From the IMG/VR virus record IMGVR_UViG_3300046780_000444, positions 1-50,319 of that record: a stretch of 50,319 nt of DNA; one strand, given 5' to 3'. Positions 23,532 through 32,035 of this stretch are shown here, piece after piece. This DNA comes from a virus. The stretch's first letter is position 1. The number at the start of each line of letters is the position of its first letter. The position numbers and the translations under genes are program-made. The notes under the pieces are model-generated. The model ran no database searches. It was not told the DNA's origin and was given only the letters and a program-made list of their open reading frames with translations.

Positions 23532-24590
23532 CTAATATGCGGTTGCAGGGTCGGGCTTCGACGTAAAGAGCGAGCCGAGATTGGTCACGCTCGGATCGGC
23601 GCTGCTGGGGCCGCCGAGATAGCGCGCGCCGCCATACGCGGCGAGCTGACCGATGCCGCCGATGATGCCCGCTTGCGATTTCTGATAGGCGATATCGGCC
23701 TGCGTCTGCGCCAGCTTGTTTGCGGCTATCGTGCTCGCGTCGCTCTGCTTTAGGTTGGCAAGATCGGTGGCGTTGCCGTAGCTGAGGCCCGCGGCATCGA
23801 GCGCGCTCTGGCCCTTCGACTGCAGCAAGATGTCCTGCGCATTGCCGGTCCCGGTCGCGGCCTGATAGGCGACTTGGCTCGGCAGCAATCGCGTCGCGCT
23901 GCCTTGGCGCAGCAAATTTTCGGCCGACTGCGCGGGCATGATCCCGACCCGGTTGGCGGCGATCGCCTGATTGACGGCTTGTCCCGGCTGCTCGTAGCTC
24001 TGGACCGCCGCGATCTTCGAGCCGTAATTGCGGATATTGGTCGCGGCCTCGGCCATCCGCCGCGTCGTCGCGCCTTGCGCGACCGTGTCGCTGGTGACAG
24101 CGTTATTACCGCCCGATGGATCCGACGCCTCGGGACCTTGCGGCGCGGTCGACGCGTTGAGCAATGCCGCGGCTTGCTGCTGCGATCCGCTCTGCGCATC
24201 GGCAAGCTTCTGCTGCGTGGTCGCGTCAAGCAGCTGCTGCGCCTGCGTATCGCCGGTCTGGCGCAAGCTCTCGGCCTGCTGGTTCTCGGCCGCGAGCGTA
24301 TCCTGATAATTCTTGAGCGCGCTCATCTGGCTGGTGCGCATCTGATTGGCTGCGGCAGCACGCGTGTTGAGCGTTTCTTGCTGCGCCGCGGTCTGCGCTG
24401 AAGTCTGCTGCAGCTGAGCGTTGAGACGCTGGCCGAAAGCCTCATTCTGCGCGTTCTGCGTTGCCAGATTTGACTGGCTAATCGCGTTTGCGCTCTCCTG
24501 CGCGGCTTTCGTCTGCTGCTGCGAGGAATACAGCGTCGTAGCGGCACCGAGCGCCGCAGCTCCAATCGAGACCGAGATAGCGTCACACAT
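23532..24590 (-). CDS. Internal virion protein, gp14-like
   Basis: A 352-residue protein starting MCDAISVSIGAAALGAATTL, with GAGGA 8 nt upstream. The MCD start, a short hydrophobic N-terminal stretch and a very Gln/Ala-rich helical body (QQQTKAAQESANAISQSNLA) are typical of T7 gp14-type ejection proteins, which enter the host envelope with the DNA. A second Ala/Gly-rich stretch near the C-terminus (AGIIGGIGQLAAYGGARYLG) could insert in a membrane. It pairs with the next upstream gene, which has a similar layout. Confidence 0.8.
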   Translation of the reverse strand: MCDAISVSIGAAALGAATTLYSSQQQTKAAQESANAISQSNLATQNAQNEAFGQRLNAQLQQTSAQTAAQQETLNTRAAAANQMRTSQMSALKNYQDTLAAENQQAESLRQTGDTQAQQLLDATTQQKLADAQSGSQQQAAALLNASTAPQGPEASDPSGGNNAVTSDTVAQGATTRRMAEAATNIRNYGSKIAAVQSYEQPGQAVNQAIAANRVGIMPAQSAENLLRQGSATRLLPSQVAYQAATGTGNAQDILLQSKGQSALDAAGLSYGNATDLANLKQSDASTIAANKLAQTQADIAYQKSQAGIIGGIGQLAAYGGARYLGGPSSADPSVTNLGSLFTSKPDPATAY

Positions 24591-24609
24591 GGCGTGATCC
24601 TCGTGTCAC

Positions 24610-25560
24610 TTACTTGGCGCTTTTTGCGTTGGGGTCGCCCGCCGACGGGCTGCCCGCCCGGCCGAGCGCGGCTTGCTGCGCGATCCCTCCGGCATTGAGC
24701 CCGCCATAGAGACTGCTGCCGGTGTTGATCAGCCCCGCGAAGATATCGCCGATCGAGTTGACTTGCGGCACACCCTGCAGGCTGGACACGGTGTCGCCCG
24801 CCGTGCTGGTCAAGCCGGTGATCGCCGAGCGCTGCGTCTGCAGCGCGTTGTTCACGTCCTCGATGTTGCTGCCCGCGATCGGCGAGCCGATGCTCTCGGA
24901 ACTCTGCACCTGGCCGAGCAGGTTTTGCTTGGTCTGCGCGACGTTGGACTGCAGCTGATTGGCGGCCTGCTGCGCCTGGGCGGTTTGCTCGGCGGTGGCG
25001 CGGCCCGCCGTCTCTTGCAGCTGCCCCGCCTGATTGATCCCGGCCTGGCTCGACGAAATACCTTGCCGCGCCAAGCCGAAAGCCAGCGCCTTTTGCGCGA
25101 TCTGCTTTTGATAGTCGATCTGGTCCTGCGCCTTCGACATATAGTCGTTGGCGTATTTCTGGAAGTAATCCGGGCTGAACGATGCGAAAGCATCGTTGAC
25201 CTTTTGCGTGCCTTCGCCGAGCAGCTGCGAGCGGCCGGTATCGTAAGCCGTCTGCCGCTCGGCCTGGTCCTGCACCTGCTTCTGCTGCTGCGCGTATTGG
25301 TCCTGCTGCGCCTGGAATTGCTGCACATTGAGCGCGTTCTGCTGATCGGCGATCTCCCTCTGCGCCGCGATCTGCTTGTCGCTGAGATCCGCCGCCGCCA
25401 TCTGCTGATATTGCGGAACCGTGATCGCGCCCCGGAGCGCATACTCGTCGGGAACACCATCTTGGACGCTTCTCGTTCCCCGGTTCCCCTGCGCGTCGAT
25501 ATAAGGTGCATCGTGTGTCGTGGGAGCGCTGCTGCCGCCACCGCCGCCGCCCATGCACAT
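24610..25560 (-). CDS. Internal virion protein, Gln-rich (316 aa)
   Basis: A 316-residue protein starting MCMGGGGGGSSAPTTHDAPY, with AGGAG 9 nt upstream. The MCxGGGGG N-terminus, strong Gln content and long helical stretches (QQFQAQQDQYAQQQKQVQDQ) are common in ejection proteins of podoviruses near gp14. Its end contains GDIFAGLINTGSSLYGGLNAG, similar in kind to the C-terminus of the downstream protein. The two may form a hetero-oligomeric channel, which is inference from composition. Confidence 0.75.
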   Translation of the reverse strand: MCMGGGGGGSSAPTTHDAPYIDAQGNRGTRSVQDGVPDEYALRGAITVPQYQQMAAADLSDKQIAAQREIADQQNALNVQQFQAQQDQYAQQQKQVQDQAERQTAYDTGRSQLLGEGTQKVNDAFASFSPDYFQKYANDYMSKAQDQIDYQKQIAQKALAFGLARQGISSSQAGINQAGQLQETAGRATAEQTAQAQQAANQLQSNVAQTKQNLLGQVQSSESIGSPIAGSNIEDVNNALQTQRSAITGLTSTAGDTVSSLQGVPQVNSIGDIFAGLINTGSSLYGGLNAGGIAQQAALGRAGSPSAGDPNAKSAK

Positions 25561-25561
25561 C

Positions 25562-26113
25562 TCATTGCACTCCTATGCTTGCCGTGAAGCCACGGCGCGG
25601 CTTCAAGTGCCGTGTCACGCGGGAAGCGCGACGATCCCGGGTCAGGTCCCAGGCGTACAAAAGAAAATCTTCATGCTGTCGGCCGTAGCCTTTGAGCACG
25701 CTCTCGATCTCACCGCCGAGCATTTCGATCCAGCGTCGGCTGTCGGTGTTCGCGGCCAACACATAAGCCTCGCCGCGGTGATAGTTCGCGTTCTTCAGGA
25801 CCGGGATGACGAAGTCCAAGGACCAGCGCGTCATTGAACGGACCACATGCCGCCACTTCGTTGTGCCGAACGCGCCCGCGACCACGACGCCGGGACGTAT
25901 CGGGACCACACCGTTGATCGCGACAGGTTCGTCATCGAGCGTCCAGATCCGCCACAGCTCGCCAGCGACGGGGAGAAGACTATCGAGGAACGTGTCTTCG
26001 TTATCGTCCCAGCGTAGAGCGAAGATCTCGGCGCGATCGCGGGGGCGCAAGTTGCGCACGATATAAGCAAGAGCTGGCCGCGTGACATGATGCGAAGCAA
26101 CGACGCTTGCCAT
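25562..26113 (-). CDS. GNAT-like internal virion protein (DUF2833 type)
   Basis: A 183-residue protein starting MASVVASHHVTRPALAYIVR. The pattern LRPRDRAEIFALRWDD...ELWRIWTLDDEPVAINGVVP...PGVVVAGAFGTTKWRHVVR...WIEMLGGEIESVLKGYGRQHEDFLLYAW is that of acetyltransferase-like internal proteins next to tail/ejection genes (T7 gp13 group). The acetyl-CoA loop is not clearly intact, so it may be structural. The start overlaps the preceding stop (TAATG). Confidence 0.75.
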   Translation of the reverse strand: MASVVASHHVTRPALAYIVRNLRPRDRAEIFALRWDDNEDTFLDSLLPVAGELWRIWTLDDEPVAINGVVPIRPGVVVAGAFGTTKWRHVVRSMTRWSLDFVIPVLKNANYHRGEAYVLAANTDSRRWIEMLGGEIESVLKGYGRQHEDFLLYAWDLTRDRRASRVTRHLKPRRGFTASIGVQ

Positions 26114-27537
26114 TATTTTGTGACGCCTTCTTGCAGGTTGAAATGCAGCGCCGCCATGATCGCCTCGCCCGGGGCCTGGTGCTCCATGTGGACGCCGATA
26201 TGCGTGCCGTAGCCCGCGAACGGGATGCTCTGCAGCCCATAGGTGTTGTCCTGGATCGTGGCGCACAGCTCGAATAGATCGGTGCGGTTCGGCAGCATGC
26301 CGATGCTGACGGACCATTGGCCCTGGCACATCACGTCGACGCTCTTGATGCGCTTCCACTCGGTCGGGCTGTCGGCGCTCATATGCGGCGTGCGTATCGT
26401 GATCTTGCAGCTGTCGAACTCCGTGCGCGATGCGCCGCCATAAAGATAGATGTTGCCGGAGTTGTCGTCGCAAAAGACCATGTTGCCGATCAGGGCAAAG
26501 GTGCGCACGTTGAAGCCGGGGCTAAGGGTCGACCACGCCGTGATATGCCCCGCGGGGAAATACGACAGCACATAAATCGTCGGACCCAACGCCAGCCAGT
26601 AGCGGCCTTGAATTGGCTGCACCGTCGCCACCGCATGCGTCACGCCAGCCGGGTCGGCCCGGATCTGCGGGATCAGCGCCAGATCGATCGGCGAGCCGAC
26701 ATCGTTGACCGAAGCCGCCAGATTGATGACGTTCGACTTGAGGCTGCGCACGCCGCTATCGGAGAGGAACAAGATATCGCCGGTACCGAACTGCAGCACC
26801 GACTGCGGGGCGATCACGCCGACGCGCAGCAGCTGCCCCAGCGTGTCTTTGGTCGGGTCGGGATCGAGCGCCCAGATCTGCGTCTGCAGCTGCGACATCA
26901 GCGCCATGTTGCTGTAGTAGACTTCCATCGATATCAGCGGCTCGCCGAGCGGATCGTTGAGCGCCGTGTTGATGAAGCCCGCGCCGGGCTCGTCGGTCGA
27001 GTTCGGATCGTTTTGCGCCGGGTTGTTGACGCCGCTGAAGCGAAGATATTTGCCGTCGAGGCGATACATCTTCGACTTCCAGGTCCGCGCGTAAGTGCCG
27101 TGCGAATAGCTGCTGTCGACTTCCAGCACCATCGCGCCGTTGTACCAGCAATAGGTGATGCCGGTGCCGAGATCCTGGAAGCAGACGAAGAACAGCTCGT
27201 CGAACGGCTCGACATCGAGGATGTCGTAAGGGCCGGTTCCCGCGAAGACGATGTTATGCGCGACGATCGGCACCGGGCACACGCCTTGCGGGATCGGCGC
27301 CCCGCCGGTGTTGACGCCGAAAGCATGCAGCGTGTCGCGATGACCGAGCAGATAGCCATAGACCGGCGGCATCGTCGTCATCGGGACGAAGGCGTAGCGC
27401 TTCTCGATCTCGCCGCCCTGATTGAGAACGGCATTCTCCAAGATGCGCAGCGAGCCGCCCGGCGCGGTCAGCGGTGTCTTGCGGACATCGAAGCCTTCCT
27501 TGAAATCGGTGACACTGAAGACCCGCTGATCCGGCAT
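26113..27537 (-). CDS. Tail hub/stabilisation protein (474 aa)
   Basis: A 474-residue protein starting MPDQRVFSVTDFKEGFDVRK, followed by TPLTAPGGSLRILENAVLNQ and GGEIEKRYAFVP. The opening 'F..G.D.R...APGGSL..LENAxxxxGGEIxKR' and the repetitive beta-strand body (GRYWLALGPTIYVLSYFP, GNIYLYGG) match podovirus tail proteins placed between connector and ejection genes, comparable to P22 gp10 or T7 gp12 by position. It probably forms part of the tail tube or its tip. Confidence 0.78.
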   Translation of the reverse strand: MPDQRVFSVTDFKEGFDVRKTPLTAPGGSLRILENAVLNQGGEIEKRYAFVPMTTMPPVYGYLLGHRDTLHAFGVNTGGAPIPQGVCPVPIVAHNIVFAGTGPYDILDVEPFDELFFVCFQDLGTGITYCWYNGAMVLEVDSSYSHGTYARTWKSKMYRLDGKYLRFSGVNNPAQNDPNSTDEPGAGFINTALNDPLGEPLISMEVYYSNMALMSQLQTQIWALDPDPTKDTLGQLLRVGVIAPQSVLQFGTGDILFLSDSGVRSLKSNVINLAASVNDVGSPIDLALIPQIRADPAGVTHAVATVQPIQGRYWLALGPTIYVLSYFPAGHITAWSTLSPGFNVRTFALIGNMVFCDDNSGNIYLYGGASRTEFDSCKITIRTPHMSADSPTEWKRIKSVDVMCQGQWSVSIGMLPNRTDLFELCATIQDNTYGLQSIPFAGYGTHIGVHMEHQAPGEAIMAALHFNLQEGVTK

Positions 27538-27989
27538 TAGCGCTGCACGCTACCGGGAAGCCGGTTAGCCTTCCGGCTATTGTCTTCGCGTGTGAGCAGC
27601 TGCAAATTCTGCGGCGCATGCAAGCCCCACACCGTCTCGCCATAAAGCGGGATAATATGGTCGACCGTCAGCCGTTGCTCTGCAGCCCGCGCGTAGATCG
27701 CCTCGATCTCTGCACGATGACTTAGGTGCATACGCGGGATGAGTGCCGCTCTACGTCGTTTCGCTTTAATTGCGAGCTTAACCAGGTTCTCCGGCTGTTT
27801 TGCACGTTCGCGCGCAAGCTCGTTCTCGCGCTCACGATACGCAGCTTTATAGGCCCGCTCTTTAGCTTTGCCTTCAGCAGACTGCCGATATTTTGCTTTG
27901 GCTTCAGCGGTTATCCGCTTGCCTTCAAGTGACTTGCGCCACTCGGCCATCTTCTGCTTGCCATGTGCCGTGCTATGCCACTTACTCAT
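27537..27989 (-). CDS. HNH endonuclease inserted in late operon
   Basis: A 150-residue protein starting MSKWHSTAHGKQKMAEWRKS. The N-terminal half is Lys/Arg/Ala-rich, with short repeats (EAKAKYRQSAEGKAKER) that should bind DNA. The C-terminal part is a HNH domain: LTVDHIIPLYG (D110, H111), GLHAPQNLQLL (H124, N128) and REDNSRKANR (N137, K140). It sits between connector and tail genes, overlapping both ends by a few bases. A free-standing homing endonuclease is the best reading. A packaging HNH would be expected beside terminase, 7 kb away. Confidence 0.88.
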   Translation of the reverse strand: MSKWHSTAHGKQKMAEWRKSLEGKRITAEAKAKYRQSAEGKAKERAYKAAYRERENELARERAKQPENLVKLAIKAKRRRAALIPRMHLSHRAEIEAIYARAAEQRLTVDHIIPLYGETVWGLHAPQNLQLLTREDNSRKANRLPGSVQR

Positions 27990-28729
27990 CGTTGTACAGA
28001 CCCCGGTCCACTCCCGTAACCCGGGGGTACGAAGTCGAGCCCCAGCACCGGCTGATGCCCCGGCCGGGACTGCGCGTCGCCGCCGCCCGCGCCGATCGCG
28101 GTGGGCCGGACTTGCTTATGGCTGAACTGCCGCACGCGATGGCGGCGCAGCGCCTCGTTGGCTTTGTTGAGCTTGAGGCTCGCATCCTTGGCGTTGTCGC
28201 GCTGCAGGATCTCGACCGCCGAGAACAGCACGATGATATTATCCGGCAGCGTCGCCTCGTCGCTGTCCTCGATCATCTTGGTGACGGTCTTGGTCCCGCG
28301 CAGGCGGACGATCGCGTTCGGGTCCATCGCGGTCCCGTCCGGGATCGGCCACAGCTCGATCATGTTGGTGTCGGCGTGGTGCATCCATTTGCGCAACGGC
28401 CAGGACTTGAAGCCGTCGTCCGAGTTCCACAGCACCATGTCATAGGGGCCGATGCCGTAGGCCAGCTCGCTATAGACCGTATTGATCAGCACCCAGATAT
28501 GCGTGATGTCGTCGAAGGCGAGATCGACGGGGTAGGGGTAGTAGCGCTGGCCGTCGACGAGCTTGATGTCGCGATCGATGATGAGCTGCGGCCAGTCGTA
28601 ATCCTGGTACAGCTGGACCTGCGTGCGGTTGAGATAATAGAGCAGCGTGTCGCGGTCGTTGATGCCATGCGCGACGTTGGTGCTGTGACCGACCTCGGCC
28701 CGGAGATCGGTCAGCATGTCGGAAAGCAT
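27986..28729 (-). CDS. Head-to-tail connector/adaptor protein
   Basis: A 247-residue protein whose ATG at 28729 lies just after the preceding stop (TAAGATG). It starts MLSDMLTDLRAEVGHSTNVA, with LLYYLNRTQVQLYQDYDWPQ, DITHIWVLINTVYSELAYGI and LPDNIIVLFSAVEILQRDNA. The 'LR.E.G.S.....G...RDxLxYxLNRxQxxLYxDYDWP' motif is a familiar phage adaptor signature (P22 gp4-like position). It would sit under the portal and bind the tail hub. The reading frame is open far upstream (to 29347), but that part is antisense-like sequence over other genes. Confidence 0.8.
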   Translation of the reverse strand: MLSDMLTDLRAEVGHSTNVAHGINDRDTLLYYLNRTQVQLYQDYDWPQLIIDRDIKLVDGQRYYPYPVDLAFDDITHIWVLINTVYSELAYGIGPYDMVLWNSDDGFKSWPLRKWMHHADTNMIELWPIPDGTAMDPNAIVRLRGTKTVTKMIEDSDEATLPDNIIVLFSAVEILQRDNAKDASLKLNKANEALRRHRVRQFSHKQVRPTAIGAGGGDAQSRPGHQPVLGLDFVPPGYGSGPGSVQR

Positions 28730-28730
28730 C

Positions 28731-29384
28731 TTACCCACGAGGGAGAACCTTCGAGGTGTAGTCCTCGAACCCCGGCGCGTGGCTGCCGCCCGCGTTGACG
28801 TCCGGCAAGGTCGCGGCGACGCGCGCGGCGCTGGCGCGACGCGAGGATCCGCGGCCGCTGGTGTCGCGCACGATACGCGGCTGGTCCCCGGCTTGGGGCC
28901 CCAGCCCCAGCGCGTCGTCCTCGATCTCGTCCTCGTCCTGCGCATGCGCCGCGATCTCGTCCGGCGTCGGCTCGGTCTCGCGCGGGACCGCTGGTCCCTC
29001 GGGCGCATCCTCCGGCATCGTGAACTGATCGAGCGGACGCAGCTTCGGATCGGGGCTATCCGGCTCGACCGGGCGCGGCTTGTAGACCTTTTGCGTGCAG
29101 CGCGGGATGCTCGCATCCGACAGCGGCAGCCGCGGGCGCGCGCCGGGGAAGACCTTCTCGATCGTTTCCGGCGCGTAGATCGACTGCAGCCGCTGCAGCA
29201 CTTCATCGTTGGGCGCATCCCAAGCACCCACGACATAGACGTCGGTGATCGCTTCCTCGCCGTGCAGGAATTGCAGGATCGGCAGCTCGGGAAAGACGAT
29301 CGGCCGCGAGCGATCGCGATAGACGATCGTGCTGTCGTCGCCGCCAAGGTTCACCATGCAGCGCAAAAGATGAAAAGCGGGCAT
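28731..29384 (-). CDS. Unknown late protein (217 aa)
   Basis: A 217-residue protein starting MPAFHLLRCMVNLGGDDSTI, with VYRDRSRPIVFPELPILQFL and ITDVYVVGAWDAPNDEVLQR. A Pro/Glu/Asp-rich tail follows. The HGEEAITDVYVVG element recurs in proteins next to coat genes in related phages. It could be a head decoration or completion protein, which is inferred from position only. Both ends are coupled to neighbours. Confidence 0.65.
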   Translation of the reverse strand: MPAFHLLRCMVNLGGDDSTIVYRDRSRPIVFPELPILQFLHGEEAITDVYVVGAWDAPNDEVLQRLQSIYAPETIEKVFPGARPRLPLSDASIPRCTQKVYKPRPVEPDSPDPKLRPLDQFTMPEDAPEGPAVPRETEPTPDEIAAHAQDEDEIEDDALGLGPQAGDQPRIVRDTSGRGSSRRASAARVAATLPDVNAGGSHAPGFEDYTSKVLPRG

Positions 29385-29623
29385 CAGACGCCACCCCGCT
29401 TCATCATCCCGGGCGACGGCGGCATCGAGGGCGGCATCACCGTATCGGCCATGCTGGGCCCCGCCGCGAGCGGGACTTTACGCGCGGGCAGCTTGGCCTG
29501 GCTCTTGCCCTTATCGGCGGCGACGAAATCCTTCGCGACTTTCTTCGGCACGCCGCTGCCTTTAATGCCGCCCGACGCAACCCCGTGCATTAGACGGCTT
29601 TGAGCCTTGGATGTGCTCGGCAT
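29384..29623 (-). CDS. Small basic late protein (DUF3008-like)
   Basis: A 79-residue protein from the ATG at 29623, set by AAGGAG 6 nt upstream. It starts MPSTSKAQSRLMHGVASGGI, then GSGVPKKVAKDFVAADKGKS. The 'P.SKAQ.RLM....G....VPK.VAKDFVAADKGK' pattern is a common short phage protein found close to head genes. The C-terminus is Pro/Met-rich. Function unknown; its strong basic charge suggests contact with DNA. Confidence 0.75.
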   Translation of the reverse strand: MPSTSKAQSRLMHGVASGGIKGSGVPKKVAKDFVAADKGKSQAKLPARKVPLAAGPSMADTVMPPSMPPSPGMMKRGGV

Positions 29624-29648
29624 GAAATCTCCTTTGCTAAAGAGAGGA

Positions 29649-29685
29649 CCAGCCCGCTTCGGGGTAGAGGGGTGGAACGGGCTGG
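29649..29685 (-). terminator. Hairpin after the coat gene
   Basis: CCAGCCCG (29649-29656) pairs with CGGGCTGG (29678-29685). On the minus strand it is followed by TCCTCTCTTT. It lies 33 nt past the coat stop and may partially terminate transcription there, raising coat over downstream late products. Pairing is seen directly; the terminator role is inferred from position. Confidence 0.5.
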
Positions 29686-29717
29686 CCCCCAAGTTTGTCG
29701 CCTACGGGGAAAAGGCG

Positions 29718-30800
29718 TCAGGCGATTTCGACAACAAGAGCGGAGTTGACCTGCTGCGCAACGATTTGCCCGGTATGCGTCATGCTCTTGTACATGACGA
29801 ACTGGTTGTAAGGCCGCGCGGGCGTGAACTTGTGATCCCACTCGCCGTCTTGCTTCATCAAGTAGATGTGCCGTGGATCCCACCAATAAGCGCGCTTGGT
29901 GAAGCCGAGATCATCGAGCGTCGGGTCGTATTCGATCACCGTGTTCATGAACTTCACCTGCCCCATCGAGCCGTCCTGGGGCCCCGTGAAGCCGGTCATC
30001 GTGTAATTGCCGTTCGCGCGCAGCTCGATTTCCATCGCGCCGATGAATGCGCTGCCCGCCAGCATCTTCGATGGCTTGCCGCCGTAGCGGATGAGCTGGC
30101 GATATTCCGACTGCAGGAATTGCAAGAGCGCGCCGCCGTTGGTCGTCGCCGACGTCACCGCGCCGCGGCCGCCCGCGGTGCCGAACGCCGCCGTCGCCGC
30201 GCGGTTCTGCCACCAGGTGTTGGTCGAGCGCGCAAGACCGCCCAAGCTGCCCGCATTCGGGACCGCCGCGATGATCGACTGCATGCCCGCCAAGGCTTTC
30301 GCATCGCCGGTGCCGTCGCCCCACATCAGTGCGTTCATGCTGCGCGCGTATTGCTCGCCGAAATCTTCGAGCTTGTCCTGCAGCAAGTTCACGAGGACCG
30401 TGACGTCGCGATCGCTGTGGTTCGAGGTCGAGCTGCCGTCGCCTTCCTCGTCGGTGACGCTGATGCCGTCGATCTTCAGCTCGGTATGGGTGAGCGTCAG
30501 ACCCATGTGATGCTCACGCCACGGGTAGTTGACGCGCTTGATATTGGCGGGCGTGTAGAAGCTGACCGTGTCGTTGTGGGTGTAGCCGACAACGTGATCG
30601 TTCACGCCGCCTGCGCCGTAATCGCCTTTCACCGCAAGGCTGATATTGCCCTTGCCGCCGGGGAAAGACTTCGCGCTGCTCTCGAACAAGCGCAGCAGAG
30701 GCTTGGCCTGGATGCTTTGCTTGAAGGTGTCGCCCTTGTTGTAATAGAAATCCAATGCCGCGTTGGCGATATTGGAAAGTTCACCAGCGGTGAACGCCAT
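29718..30800 (-). CDS. Major capsid protein
   Basis: A 360-residue protein starting MAFTAGELSNIANAALDFYY, with GKGNISLAVKGDYGAGGVND, YTPANIKRVNYPWREHHMGL and GFTGPQDGSMGQVKFMNTVI. Length, the KxNYPWREHHMGLTLTHTELK segment and a position right after the scaffold gene identify it as the coat protein of podovirus/P22-coat-like phages. It would form the HK97-fold shell. GAGGA about 11 nt upstream supports the start. It is isolated from downstream genes by a hairpin. Confidence 0.9.
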   Translation of the reverse strand: MAFTAGELSNIANAALDFYYNKGDTFKQSIQAKPLLRLFESSAKSFPGGKGNISLAVKGDYGAGGVNDHVVGYTHNDTVSFYTPANIKRVNYPWREHHMGLTLTHTELKIDGISVTDEEGDGSSTSNHSDRDVTVLVNLLQDKLEDFGEQYARSMNALMWGDGTGDAKALAGMQSIIAAVPNAGSLGGLARSTNTWWQNRAATAAFGTAGGRGAVTSATTNGGALLQFLQSEYRQLIRYGGKPSKMLAGSAFIGAMEIELRANGNYTMTGFTGPQDGSMGQVKFMNTVIEYDPTLDDLGFTKRAYWWDPRHIYLMKQDGEWDHKFTPARPYNQFVMYKSMTHTGQIVAQQVNSALVVEIA

Positions 30801-30817
30801 GATGCTTCGTCCTCATG

Positions 30818-31930
30818 TCAAGATGGCCGCCGCGAGTTCGCGATCGCCATGACCACCGCCTCTCTGAGGTCGCGTGGTTGAGCGTTCGGCGTGCCGGTTG
30901 AGACATGGATGCTGGACGGACTTGATCGCGTCGGCCGCGGGGCAGGACGCACCGCTGCGAACGTAGCCTTGACCTCGTCATACGCCGTCTGCGTCAGCGC
31001 GACGGCCTCTTGCGGGGTGCGCGGCGTACCGCGCTCTTGCAACAGACCCTGGGCATAGCGGCGAACAGCACCCGCCATTTGGCCGTAGTCGGGGTCTCGT
31101 CGCTGGATGCCTGCTTCCCAGGTGTCGACCGCAGCACGGATATTGCCGACGTGCTGGACCTGCTGAGTTGTCGCCACTTCCCGATTAGCGTCTTGCAGCC
31201 TGGCTTCGGCTTGCGCGGCGCGATGCCGCGTGCGCGTCAGCTCCTTGGCCGTGTCTTCGTCGATCGTCCCGTCGTCGACCTGCTTCTGCAGATCCGGGTT
31301 GATGCGAAGACCCAATGCTTCCTGCGCCGCCATGACGTAAGGCGTCACACCGGCAAGAAAGCCTTGGTAGTCGCCGCGACGGAGCGAGGCGCCGACGCCC
31401 AAGAGCATGTTGACGTCTTCCGGCGCCAGCTGGTGCTCTTTGAGATAGCCCTGCAGCTGCCGGTGCGTTTGCAGCTCCGGTTGCAGGTTCTCGACGGCTT
31501 GACGGGCTTCGTTGCGTTGACTGAGAAGACGCTCAAAGCGCCGACGCGTCTCCGGCCTGAGCTTCTTTAGCTCGGCCTCGCTCGGGTCGGCTTCGGTCGT
31601 GGTTGCATCCGGCGGGGGAGTTCCCGCTTGGGCCGTAGCCGCTGCCTGGTCCTGAGAGGCTGGTCCCGAAGGCTCGGCGTCCGCGTCCTGGTCCTGGGAC
31701 AAGGAGGGGAGCGCTGTCTTTTCGGGCGTGGTCTCTACGACGCGTTTGACTGCGGCAAGCAATCCATCGCGATCTGACTGGCGGCTGTCGCCTGACGAGG
31801 GCGAAGTGCTGTCGGGTGCGCTTGACGAAGGCGCGGGAGAGCTGTCGGCCGGTGCCGGTGACGGCGCCGGTGTAGTTTCGGGTGCGCTCGACGAGGGCGC
31901 AATTACGTCATTTGTCTCGGTATCTGCCAC
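30818..31930 (-). CDS. Scaffolding protein
   Basis: A 370-residue, very charged protein opened by a GTG at 31930. The first 120 residues are Ser/Pro/Ala low complexity; the rest is helical and rich in Arg, Gln and Glu (LRPETRRRFERLLSQRNEAR, HRAAQAEARLQDANREVATT). The basic C-terminus (LREAVVMAIANSRRPS) should bind coat. Composition and the location directly before the coat gene match phage scaffolding proteins. A good promoter candidate lies just upstream (31964-31992). Confidence 0.85.
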   Translation of the reverse strand: MADTETNDVIAPSSSAPETTPAPSPAPADSSPAPSSSAPDSTSPSSGDSRQSDRDGLLAAVKRVVETTPEKTALPSLSQDQDADAEPSGPASQDQAAATAQAGTPPPDATTTEADPSEAELKKLRPETRRRFERLLSQRNEARQAVENLQPELQTHRQLQGYLKEHQLAPEDVNMLLGVGASLRRGDYQGFLAGVTPYVMAAQEALGLRINPDLQKQVDDGTIDEDTAKELTRTRHRAAQAEARLQDANREVATTQQVQHVGNIRAAVDTWEAGIQRRDPDYGQMAGAVRRYAQGLLQERGTPRTPQEAVALTQTAYDEVKATFAAVRPAPRPTRSSPSSIHVSTGTPNAQPRDLREAVVMAIANSRRPS

Positions 31931-31963
31931 AGGGCTCTTGCCGATCCGCTGGGACCAGCAAGA

Positions 31964-31992
31964 TTTATGCGCTCAAGTGTAGGTTTTGTCTA
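31964..31992 (-). promoter_or_regulatory. Promoter candidate for scaffold-coat
   Basis: On the minus strand TAGACA (31992-31987) and CATAAA (31969-31964) are exactly 17 nt apart, close to the sigma-70 pattern. The -10 part is inside CATAAATCTTGCT, which recurs upstream of both primase copies. Position just ahead of the scaffold gene supports an internal late promoter. Confidence 0.5.
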
Positions 31993-31999
31993 GCGGTTG

Positions 32000-32029
32000 T
32001 GTCTCGCGCGGGACAAATGCCGCGAGACA
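32000..32029. terminator. Perfect 9-bp hairpin upstream of the scaffold promoter
   Basis: TGTCTCGCG (32000-32008) pairs with CGCGAGACA (32021-32029) across a 12-nt loop. It lies between the stop of the small membrane gene (32036) and the scaffold promoter candidate. It may terminate or process the upstream late mRNA, or be an operator; its TTGTGTCTCGCG arm is one of the recurrent intergenic motifs. Confidence 0.5.
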
Positions 32030-32035
32030 AGAGCC

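Noticed and set aside
26317-27540. Plus-strand open frame of 407 codons antisense to the tail hub gene
   Set aside because: Shadow frame: it mirrors the hub gene exactly and has no recognisable features.
28730-29347. Upstream extension of the connector frame
   Set aside because: It overlaps the 217-residue gene in another frame and is Arg/Ser-rich noise; the ATG at 28729 directly after the previous stop is better.
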